A stretch of DNA of 64,000 nucleotides, from the NCBI GenBank assembly GCA_027078745.1, contig JALWWO010000004.1, positions 1 through 64,000 of the forward strand. Reading direction: 5' to 3'. The stretch comes from Chromatiaceae bacterium (GTDB taxonomy: Bacteria; Pseudomonadota; Gammaproteobacteria; Chromatiales; Chromatiaceae). This document shows positions 18,964 through 26,484 of the stretch, piece after piece; within the stretch, counting starts at the first letter, position 1, and each line of letters opens with the position of its first letter. The notes below the pieces were generated by a model. That model saw only the letters and a list, made by a program, of their open reading frames with translations. It had not been told where the DNA came from and made no database searches. The position numbers and the translations under genes are program-made.

Positions 18964-20109
18964 ATGCCCTACTGGCGGTTGTCCGGCTTCTATTTCGCCT
19001 ATTTCGCCGCTCTGGGCGCATTGCTGCCCTTCTGGGGGCTGTACCTCCAGGAGCTGGGCCTTTCCCCCCTAGCCATCGGCCAGCTGATGGGGGTGTTCAT
19101 GGCCACCAAGCTCTTGGCGCCGAATCTCTGGGGCTGGATAGCCGACCGCAGCGCAGCGCGGATGCCCTTCATTCGTTTGGCTGCCTTTCTCACCCTGCTC
19201 AGCTTCTTGCCTCTCTTCTTCTTGCGGGATTTCTGGGGCATCGCCTTGGCGACGGGGCTGTTTGGATTCTTCTGGAATGGGCTGCTGCCCCAGATGGAAG
19301 CGGTGACCCTGAATCATCTGGGCGCTCGGATTCACCGCTATGCCCGCATTCGTCTCTGGGGGTCCCTGGGCTTCATTCTCAGCGTGCTGAGCCTCGGGGG
19401 ATTAATTCCCGATTTCGGCATCGGGTTGGTGCCCTGGCTGGTGTGCCTCTGTTATCTGGGGCTTTGGTTGAGCACGCTTCACATTGAGGAATGCCCGCCG
19501 GCGACTGTGCCCGAAGGACACGGCAACCTATGGGAACGAATCAAACAGCCGGAGATCGCCGCCTTTCTGGCCAGCGCTTTTCTCATGCAGATGAGCCACG
19601 GGACCTATTACACTTTTTATTCCATCCACCTGTCTGAAACCGGTTATTCCAGCCTGGCAGTGGGTGCCCTCTGGGCAGGGGGCGTGGTGGCGGAAATCTT
19701 GATCTTCCTTCAGATGCCGCGACTGCTGGACCGCTTCGGTCCCCGTCCGATCCTCCTGACGAGCTTGGGACTGGCTGCCCTGCGCTGGTTGCTCATCGGC
19801 GCTTTCGCAGCCTATCCCTGGGTGCAGATCTTCGCCCAGAGCCTCCATGCGGCGAGCTTCGGTGCGTTTCACGCTGCCGCCATCTATCTGGTACATGGGT
19901 ATTTCACCGGAAGCCTGCAGGGGCAGGGACAAGCCTTGTACAACAGTCTGGGCTTTGGCGCGGGCACCGCCCTGGGGACCTTCCTGAGCGGCTTTTTCTG
20001 GGAACGATGGGGGGCGTTCGGCACCTTTTCCCTCTCGGCACTCTCCGCCGCCCTCGGGGGGCTCATCGCTTGGCGGTGGGTGCAAAGACAAGAGATCCGA
20101 AGCGGGTGA
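18964..20109 (+). CDS. MFS transporter (HcaT/LacY-like)
   Basis: 381 residues, 12 predicted transmembrane helices. The start MPYWRLSGFYFAYFAALGAL and the GWIADRSAARMPFIRL loop after helix 2 resemble the MFS_1-like/HcaT group of proton-coupled carriers. It starts 4 nt after the aroC stop, so it is co-transcribed with aroC. A link to aromatic substrates is suggested only by HcaT similarity and position; substrate not determined. Confidence 0.85.
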   Translation: MPYWRLSGFYFAYFAALGALLPFWGLYLQELGLSPLAIGQLMGVFMATKLLAPNLWGWIADRSAARMPFIRLAAFLTLLSFLPLFFLRDFWGIALATGLFGFFWNGLLPQMEAVTLNHLGARIHRYARIRLWGSLGFILSVLSLGGLIPDFGIGLVPWLVCLCYLGLWLSTLHIEECPPATVPEGHGNLWERIKQPEIAAFLASAFLMQMSHGTYYTFYSIHLSETGYSSLAVGALWAGGVVAEILIFLQMPRLLDRFGPRPILLTSLGLAALRWLLIGAFAAYPWVQIFAQSLHAASFGAFHAAAIYLVHGYFTGSLQGQGQALYNSLGFGAGTALGTFLSGFFWERWGAFGTFSLSALSAALGGLIAWRWVQRQEIRSG

Positions 20110-20236
20110 TCAGCATTGCTCCGGTCAGCGCCTCCCTACGGAAGAAAAACCCCAGTGCTCGGAAACCCGTTTCCAGGAGGCAGGGAATCCCGGACGCTAA
20201 TTCCTGTGCCACCGCTACCCACTCGCTCAGGGGCAT
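20063..20236 (-). CDS. Possible small protein (57 residues)
   Basis: An ATG at 20236 opens a 57-codon frame ending TGA at 20063, overlapping the 3' end of the MFS gene by 47 nt and filling most of the gap before nnrS. The product (MPLSEWVAVAQELASGIPCL..., then RALGFFFRREALTGAMLI) could form an amphipathic helix. There is no clear ribosome-binding site and no family I recognise. It may be chance. Confidence 0.2.
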   Translation of the reverse strand: MPLSEWVAVAQELASGIPCLLETGFRALGFFFRREALTGAMLITRFGSLVFAPTAKR

Positions 20237-20316
20237 GCCGAGCGAGGATCAATCCCCGCGTGAGCAGCCTAGACACTAGCTGCTAACTCCTCGCTTTGTG
20301 AACCCCTAGTCTCTAG

Positions 20317-20330
20317 TTGATTCGCATCAA
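20317..20330 (+). promoter_or_regulatory. FNR/DNR-type binding site of nnrS
   Basis: Perfect TTGAT-N4-ATCAA palindrome centred at 20323.5. A -10-like GAGAAT (20353-20358) lies at the distance expected for a class II activator site at -41.5, which would put the transcript start near 20365 and the ATG at 20392. NnrS genes are classic targets of NO-responsive CRP/FNR regulators, so site and gene support each other. Confidence 0.8.
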
Positions 20331-20391
20331 AGTACCTCAAGCCACCGATGGGGAGAATGCGCCGGTCGATTTTCTCAGGAAGAAGCCGACT

Positions 20392-21570
20392 ATGGCCGAA
20401 TCGCCCATTTCCCTCACCGCCAAGCATCCTCCCCTGCTCGCCCTAGGCTTCCGGCCTTTTTTCCTCATGGCGGGGGCGGGTGCCCTGCTGTCGATGCTGC
20501 TCTGGATTTTAGAGCTTCGCGGCATCGTTCCGAGCAGTGCCTATCTACCTGGGAGCCTCCGACATGCCCATGAAATGCTCTTCGGCTACGCGGGTGCGGT
20601 GATCGCGGGCTTTTTGCTCACGGCAGTGCGGAACTGGACGGGGATACAGACCCCAAACGGGTGGAAGCTCGGAGGCTTGGCATTGCTCTGGCTCGCCGCC
20701 CGCCTCGCCCTCTTCCTGCCGGTGCCCGGCGGGCTCATCGCCCTGTTGGATCTCGCCTTCTTTCCCGCTTTGGCGCTAGGTCTGTTCAAGCCCCTGTGGC
20801 AGGGGCAAAACCGTGTAAATCGGGTTTTCCTGCTCCTGCTGGCAGGCATGATGGGTGCCGGCTTCCTCGTGCATCTGCAGGGATTGGGCTTTGCTGGCCT
20901 GGCTTCCCAAGGGCTGCGCCTCATGCTGGATTTGGTGCTGCTCACCCTGCTCTTGATCTCAGGGCGGGTCATGCCCTTCTTCACCCGCAGCGCGCTGTCG
21001 GTGAGTCAGCCCGTGCGACGGCCTTGGGTGGAATGGATGACCTATGGGCTGGGACTGACGCTGTTGCCCGTGCATCTCTTCAGCCTCTGGAGTCCCTTCG
21101 GGGGCGTCCTGCTGCTCGCCCTCGCTTTGGTCCAAGGGGTGCGCTTTCAGGGTTGGCATCATCCTCAGGTGTGGCGCAATCCCATGCTAGCGGTGCTCTA
21201 CGCCGGTTATCTCTGGCTCATCCTGGGCCTGTTCTTAGATGGCTTGGCGAACTTCCAGCTATTGCCCCCCTATCCCGCCCTCCACGCCCTGACCTCGGGG
21301 GCCATCGGTGTGTTCACCCTGGGCATGATGGCCCGGGTTACTCTGGGTCATACAGGTCGGGAAATGCGCGCTTCCTCAGGAACTAGCCTGCTGTTCCTGC
21401 TCATCAATCTGGCTGCGCTCCTCCGCACCCTGCTGCCGCTCATCGATCCCTCCCGCTATGCGCTATGGCTCGATTTCTCCGCCGGCCTCTGGATGCTCGC
21501 CTTCGTTCTCTTTTTGGGAATCTATGGGCCCATGCTCGTCGCGCCTCGGGTGGACGGCAGACCGGGATAG
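20392..21570 (+). CDS. nnrS: NnrS family haem-copper membrane protein
   Basis: 392 residues, about 12 transmembrane helices. Family signs include LALGFRPFFLMAGAGALLS near the start, RHAHEMLFGYAGAVIAGFLLTAVRNWTG-type sequence with conserved His, and the C-terminal HALTSGAIGVFTLGMMARVTLGHTGR region. Known members relieve nitric-oxide stress. The ATG at 20392 follows AGGAAG; an upstream TTG in frame overlaps the FNR-type box and was rejected. It converges with ssb, leaving 7 nt between the stops. Confidence 0.93.
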   Translation: MAESPISLTAKHPPLLALGFRPFFLMAGAGALLSMLLWILELRGIVPSSAYLPGSLRHAHEMLFGYAGAVIAGFLLTAVRNWTGIQTPNGWKLGGLALLWLAARLALFLPVPGGLIALLDLAFFPALALGLFKPLWQGQNRVNRVFLLLLAGMMGAGFLVHLQGLGFAGLASQGLRLMLDLVLLTLLLISGRVMPFFTRSALSVSQPVRRPWVEWMTYGLGLTLLPVHLFSLWSPFGGVLLLALALVQGVRFQGWHHPQVWRNPMLAVLYAGYLWLILGLFLDGLANFQLLPPYPALHALTSGAIGVFTLGMMARVTLGHTGREMRASSGTSLLFLLINLAALLRTLLPLIDPSRYALWLDFSAGLWMLAFVLFLGIYGPMLVAPRVDGRPG

Positions 21571-21577
21571 GCCGGCG

Positions 21578-22054
21578 CTAAAAGGGAATATCGTCATCAG
21601 GTTCTGGGATCGGTGCGGATCCCTGGTGGGATTCACCGGACCGGTTTTGCAATGCCGTCGCCCTTGTGGAAGCAGCATCTGTCCTCAGAGGAGCCGTCGT
21701 TTCGCTGCGGCGATCTAACATCATCATTTCGCCCCGAAGATCTACCACCACTTCTGTGGTGTAGCGATCCTGACCTTCTGGATCCCGCCATTTTCGGGTC
21801 TGCAAACGCCCTTCCACATAGATCTTGGACCCCTTGTGGAGATACTGGCCGACGATCTCAGCGATCCGACCGAAAAAAACCACTCGGTGCCATTCCGTGC
21901 GCTCTTGCTGCTCGCCGGTCTCTCGATCCTTCCAAGTATCGCTGGTAGCGAGCGAGATCGCAGCCACCGCCCGGCCGTTGGGCGTATAGCGCACCTCAGG
22001 ATCGTCCCCCAAATTGCCGATGAGCATCACTTTGTTCAGGGTGCCTTTGGACAT
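21578..22054 (-). CDS. ssb: Single-stranded DNA-binding protein
   Basis: 158 residues. An OB-fold domain ([20 protein letters not shown] ... [20 protein letters not shown]) is followed by a flexible tail ending in the acidic tip DDDIPF, which recruits partner proteins. The ATG at 22054 follows AGAAGG. It lies 84 nt downstream of the YajR-like MFS gene, a common gammaproteobacterial arrangement. Confidence 0.97.
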   Translation of the reverse strand: MSKGTLNKVMLIGNLGDDPEVRYTPNGRAVAAISLATSDTWKDRETGEQQERTEWHRVVFFGRIAEIVGQYLHKGSKIYVEGRLQTRKWRDPEGQDRYTTEVVVDLRGEMMMLDRRSETTAPLRTDAASTRATALQNRSGESHQGSAPIPEPDDDIPF

Positions 22055-22138
22055 CTTGCCTTCTCTAATCAATTTCGGGAGGAAATCGATTATACCCCCT
22101 TGCGGGGCGGGACCTGCTCCGAAAGCCGGGGACGGAGA

Positions 22139-23518
22139 TCAAGCGGTCAAGCGGCGTTCTAACTGTTCCCAGTCGATCCGCTGCTTGTCCAGTTTGAGAT
22201 AGGCGGTTTCTTCTTCCGGCACGACCAGGGCTTCTTCCACCCCAGGAATCTGCAGCAATGCCCTTTGCAGGGCTTGAGCATCCGCATCTGGTGAGACCGG
22301 CAGCAGGTGGCTGCTGAGCTTCGGGGGATTCGGTAACCCCAGGGCGATGAAGAGCCAAAGCAGGGCGACGGCAGCAGCGAACAAAAATACGCCGTTTTCC
22401 CCCCCATACTGATGGGCCCAGCCGCCAAACAGCCCGCCCAAGAAGGCGCCGGAGAATTGGGCGGTGGAAAAGATGCCCATAGCAGTGCCTTTCGCACCCA
22501 CGGGAGCGAGCTTGGAGAGCATGGAGGGCAAAGTCGCTTCCAACAGGTTGAAGGCAGTAAAGAATAAGAACAAGCAGCTGAAGATGGGCAACCAACCCTG
22601 TTGCCGCAGTCCGTAAAGTCCCAACAAGGCGATCAGCAAGGCAGCCACCGCGCCCACAAAGATTGCTTTCATGCGACCGCGCCCTTCCGCCTGAATGATG
22701 AAGGGAATCATGGCCCCCATGGAAAGCGCCAGCACCGGCAGGTAGATTTGCCAATGGTGGACGCTGGGCAAGCCTTGTTCCCGAAGGACAAGGGGCAGCA
22801 CTAGAAACAGGGCGGTCATGAGCATGTGGAGGAGCAGAACGCTCCCGTCCAGCCGCAACAAGCTGCTTTGCCGCAACAGGGTGCCGAGCTGACCCGCTAC
22901 GGGTTCCGCATCCCGATGGCGGTGGGAATGAGTGGGATCGGGCACCACCCAGGCCAAGATCCCCATGCCCAACACTGCCAGAATAGCAGTGAGCCAGAAG
23001 ATACCGCGCACCCCCCCCCAGTGGGCGAGCATGGGACCCGACACCAGGGCGAGCCCGAAGGCCCCGCCGATGCTCATACCAATGCCTGCCATGGCTCGGG
23101 TGCGCACTGCTTCTCGGGTGAGATCCGCGGTCAAGGCCATGATGGCGGCCGCGATGGCCCCGCTGCCCTGGATCACTCGGCCCAGGATCACGCCGGAAAT
23201 GCTCTCCGAGAAACCTGCGATCAGGCTGCCCAGCGCGAACAAGGCGAGGCCCGCAAAGATCACGGGCTTGCGCCCGATGCGGTCCGAAAGCATGCCCAAG
23301 GGGATCTGCAACAGGGCCTGGGTCAACCCATAGGCACCCATGGCCAACCCGATGAGCAGGGGCGTTGCCCCCGAAAATTCCTCCCCGGCTCGCAGGGCGA
23401 ATACAGGGAGAATGAGGAAGAGCCCCAGCATCCGCAAGGCGAAGATCGCTGCGAGACCCGCAGCAGCCCGACGTTCTTGGGGATTGAACGCAACGATAGG
23501 GAGAGAGGAAGATTGCAT
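22139..23518 (-). CDS. MFS transporter, YajR type with C-terminal YAM domain
   Basis: 459 residues: 12 transmembrane helices (motif A GMLSDRIGRKPVIFAGLAL after helix 2) and a soluble ferredoxin-fold-like C-terminal domain from about residue 395 (DADAQALQRALLQIPGVEEA ... WEQLERRLTA), matching the YAM domain of YajR. It is probably a proton-driven drug or metabolite exporter; the substrate is unknown. It is transcribed towards ssb and diverges from the cupin gene with 42 nt between. Confidence 0.9.
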   Translation of the reverse strand: MQSSSLPIVAFNPQERRAAAGLAAIFALRMLGLFLILPVFALRAGEEFSGATPLLIGLAMGAYGLTQALLQIPLGMLSDRIGRKPVIFAGLALFALGSLIAGFSESISGVILGRVIQGSGAIAAAIMALTADLTREAVRTRAMAGIGMSIGGAFGLALVSGPMLAHWGGVRGIFWLTAILAVLGMGILAWVVPDPTHSHRHRDAEPVAGQLGTLLRQSSLLRLDGSVLLLHMLMTALFLVLPLVLREQGLPSVHHWQIYLPVLALSMGAMIPFIIQAEGRGRMKAIFVGAVAALLIALLGLYGLRQQGWLPIFSCLFLFFTAFNLLEATLPSMLSKLAPVGAKGTAMGIFSTAQFSGAFLGGLFGGWAHQYGGENGVFLFAAAVALLWLFIALGLPNPPKLSSHLLPVSPDADAQALQRALLQIPGVEEALVVPEEETAYLKLDKQRIDWEQLERRLTA

Positions 23519-23560
23519 GGGTTAAGCTATGCACCAAGGACAAAATATCTAGGAGAAACC

Positions 23561-23845
23561 ATGGGAAACGATCTGGAGATCCTTTGCGAACACAAGCCTG
23601 CACCGGCAAAGCTCGAGGTTTTAGGCGTGGACCATTGGCCCCTGTGGAAAAAAGGGGTTTCCGAATTTTCCTGGCACTATGACCAACCGGAAACCTGTTA
23701 CATCTTGCGGGGGCGCTTTGTGGTTACCCCGGAAAACGGAGAGCCCTTGCAGTTCCAGCGGGGGGACCTCATCCGTTTCCCCGCTGGACTGTCCTGCACC
23801 TGGCAGATCTTGGAGCCAGTGGAAAAGCGCTATCGATTCGACTGA
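23561..23845 (+). CDS. Small cupin-domain protein
   Basis: 94 residues, single cupin fold of the cupin_3/DUF861 type: WHYDQPETCYILRGRFVVT, then FQRGDLIRFPAGLSCTWQI. A strong ribosome-binding site (AGGAG) precedes the ATG at 23561. The usual metal-binding His pattern is only partly present. Function unknown; it converges with larE. Confidence 0.85.
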   Translation: MGNDLEILCEHKPAPAKLEVLGVDHWPLWKKGVSEFSWHYDQPETCYILRGRFVVTPENGEPLQFQRGDLIRFPAGLSCTWQILEPVEKRYRFD

Positions 23846-23849
23846 TCGC

Positions 23850-24641
23850 CTAGCCGGGTATGGGATTCATGCTGCCCGTCTGATAGCCCCGCAGATCCAG
23901 GGTTACATAGCGAAAACCCAAGTCCTCCAGGGCTTGAATCACAGCGGGGGCCTCTTCTAACAACCGCCCTCGTTGGGCAGGGGCTACCTCAATGCGGGCG
24001 AGCCGACCGTGGAGCCGTACCCGCACTTGCGCATAGGCCTTCTCTCGAAGCAGGCATTCTGCTTCTTCGATGCGCTGTAAGTCCTCCATGGCAACCCGTT
24101 CTCCGATGGGCAAACGGGTCAGCAAGCAGGCGTGGGCCGGTTTCTCTGCCGTGGGCAGATTCCGTTCCCGAGAGAGCTGCCGAATCTGGGCCTTGGTGAA
24201 GCCCGTTTCGATGAAGGGGCTGAGGATCTTTCTTTCCCGCAGCGCTTGCAATCCCAGGGAATAACGCTCCACATCGTCCAGGTTACTGCCCTCCAGAACC
24301 TGAGGAAATCCAGCGGTCTTCGCCTGTTCTAGCAGTTTGCCGAAGAGATAGTGCTTGCACAGGTAGCAGCGATCTTCCGGATTGTTTCGGAGGATTTCCG
24401 GCATGTCCATCTCGATGAGCTGATGAGCTACCCCCAATTCTCTGGCCAAGGCGATCGCATCGGCAATTTCTTTCCGTTCCATGTAGGGCGTGACCACAGT
24501 GAACGCCATCACCCTTTCCCCGAGCACCTCTCGGGCGATGTCCAACAGCAGGGTGCTATCCACCCCACCGGAAAAAGCGATGGCCACCGGCTGCAATGCC
24601 TGCAATCGATCCACCAATCGAGCATAGGGTTCTTGGTCCAT
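23850..24641 (-). CDS. larE: LarE-type ATP-dependent sacrificial sulfur transferase
   Basis: 263 residues. PP-loop ATP pyrophosphatase motif SGGVDS at 24-29, the family sequence EGSNLDDVERYSLGLQAL near 117-134, and C172 in the KPAHACLLTR context, the position of the sacrificial cysteine in characterised LarE. LarE supplies sulfur to the nickel-pincer nucleotide cofactor made with LarB and LarC; neither is in this window. It lies 34 nt downstream of recD and may be in that operon. Some homologues act in other sulfur-transfer pathways, so the exact role is not certain. Confidence 0.85.
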   Translation of the reverse strand: MDQEPYARLVDRLQALQPVAIAFSGGVDSTLLLDIAREVLGERVMAFTVVTPYMERKEIADAIALARELGVAHQLIEMDMPEILRNNPEDRCYLCKHYLFGKLLEQAKTAGFPQVLEGSNLDDVERYSLGLQALRERKILSPFIETGFTKAQIRQLSRERNLPTAEKPAHACLLTRLPIGERVAMEDLQRIEEAECLLREKAYAQVRVRLHGRLARIEVAPAQRGRLLEEAPAVIQALEDLGFRYVTLDLRGYQTGSMNPIPG

Positions 24642-24675
24642 CTCGTGTTCTCCTTCCGCTGTGCAGGGAATGCGC

Positions 24676-26484
24676 CTACCAGCCTAGATGGGTTGCCAGG
24701 GCAGAAGTTCGATGCACTCGACGTTTCACCCCCTGAAGAAAACAGGCTATTCCTCCCTGGATGCGCACCTCTCTGCGAGCGCGGGTGATCGCTGTGTAGA
24801 GGAGTTCCCGAGTTACCAAAGCATTGGGTTCTCGGGGTAACACCAAGAGCACTGCTTCAAATTCTGAACCCTGACTCTTGTGCACCGTGAGGGCCAGGGC
24901 GGTTTCATAAGGGGGCAGCTGACGCAGGGAGAAGCTGCGCACCTGGCCCGACACATTCTGAAAATAGGCGCGCAGCTGCCCCTGCTCGTCCCGCCAGAAC
25001 AAGCCGATGTCCCCGTTGAACAGCCCGAGTTCATAATCGTTGACCAGGATCATGATGGGTTTTCCCGGGTATTCCTCTCCGGCTTCGATCCAACCCTCTG
25101 CCCGCAGCCGCGCTTCCAGCAACTGATTGATGGCTACTGCGCCCAGGGGTCCCTGACGCAGGGCTGTCAGTACCCGATAGCGGCCAAAGGCTTGCAGGGC
25201 ACTCACCGGGTCCGGTTGACGGAGATAATGGCGGTAGTGATCCAGTGCCCATCGGATACAGCTAACCTCCAAGCCCTCCGGCGGCGCAGATATCCAACCT
25301 AAGGATTCCGATTCGGATTGCAGCCGCGCCAGCGCTTCTTCTGCCTGTCCGCAGTTGATCTCAGCGGCCAAGGCACCGATGCCGCTGTCCGGCCGGAATC
25401 GGTAGCTGATGCGCAGCAGCGCCACCGCATCCGCACAGGGAGGGGCTTCCGGTTTCGCCTTCAGGGCATCTTTTGGCACTGCATTCAGGGCTTCCAAATG
25501 CTTGACCTGCGACGGGCTGTACGCGATGGGGGCCCCGTGTCCCGTGATATCTCCCAACACGTTGCCCGCCTCCACCGAGGCCAATTGTTCCCGATCCCCC
25601 AGCAGGATCAGGCGCGCTTCCAGGGGCAAGGCCTCCAACAGCTGCGCCATGAGGGGTAGATCGACCATGGAAGCCTCATCCACCACCAGGCAATCCAGGG
25701 GCAAGGGATTGTTCCGGTGATGTTCGTAATGAGGCCTGAAGCCCTTGCCCAACAGCCGGTGAAGGGTGCTCGCCTCCGTGGGCACGGCATCCCGCAGTGT
25801 CGGCGGCAGGGCGTCCCGACCCTGCTGGATGGACTCGGTGAGCCGCGCCGCCGCCTTGCCGGTGGGCGCGGCCAATGCGATGCGCAGGCTGGGATGCTGA
25901 TCCCGCAACAAGGCCAACACCTTCACCACCGTGGTGGTCTTGCCCGTGCCCGGCCCGCCGGAGAGCACGGAAAAACGGCGGCTCACCGCCAGGGCGGCGG
26001 CCACCCGTTGCCAATCAAGGGTGGGAGCCGAGGGGAAGAGTTGTTCGAGGCCCCGCCGCAGCTTGGCCGCATCGAAGGCGGCGAAGGGCGGGGCCAAACG
26101 GGCTAAGAGGGATTGAGCCACCTGTTGTTCGTAACGCCAATAGGCCCCGAGATAGAGCCTGCGCCCGTCCAGCACCAGCGGGGCCAGGTGCCCGGGCCTG
26201 CCCACCCAAGCGCATCGCTTCAGCTCCGCCAGCCAATCTTGCAGTTGGGGGCCTCGGGGAACCTCAGCGCTTTCTTCCTCGGAACCGAAGAGGGGGCGAT
26301 CGATGTAGCAGCTCAGATCCACGCACACATCCCCCCGCAGATTGCACTGACTCACGAGGGCTGCACTCCAACCCAACAGGGAATCCAGCGCTACGCCGCT
26401 GCCCTGGGTGACGAAACGGGCGAAGTGATAGCTGAGGGGGGAAAGTCTGCCTTCTGCAAGCAGGGCAGACAGGGCCTTGCTCAT
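24676..26484 (-). CDS. recD: Exodeoxyribonuclease V, alpha subunit (RecD)
   Basis: 602 residues. Superfamily 1B helicase with Walker A GGPGTGKTTT, DEAx-type motif II VVDEASMVDLPLMAQLLEAL, GDREQLASVEAGNVLGDI, and C-terminal motif LTVHKSQGSEFEAVLLVLP. It is the fast 5'-3' helicase of RecBCD in double-strand break repair and foreign DNA degradation. Its start overlaps the recB stop by 4 nt (ATGA), showing translational coupling. Confidence 0.96.
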   Translation of the reverse strand: MSKALSALLAEGRLSPLSYHFARFVTQGSGVALDSLLGWSAALVSQCNLRGDVCVDLSCYIDRPLFGSEEESAEVPRGPQLQDWLAELKRCAWVGRPGHLAPLVLDGRRLYLGAYWRYEQQVAQSLLARLAPPFAAFDAAKLRRGLEQLFPSAPTLDWQRVAAALAVSRRFSVLSGGPGTGKTTTVVKVLALLRDQHPSLRIALAAPTGKAAARLTESIQQGRDALPPTLRDAVPTEASTLHRLLGKGFRPHYEHHRNNPLPLDCLVVDEASMVDLPLMAQLLEALPLEARLILLGDREQLASVEAGNVLGDITGHGAPIAYSPSQVKHLEALNAVPKDALKAKPEAPPCADAVALLRISYRFRPDSGIGALAAEINCGQAEEALARLQSESESLGWISAPPEGLEVSCIRWALDHYRHYLRQPDPVSALQAFGRYRVLTALRQGPLGAVAINQLLEARLRAEGWIEAGEEYPGKPIMILVNDYELGLFNGDIGLFWRDEQGQLRAYFQNVSGQVRSFSLRQLPPYETALALTVHKSQGSEFEAVLLVLPREPNALVTRELLYTAITRARREVRIQGGIACFLQGVKRRVHRTSALATHLGW

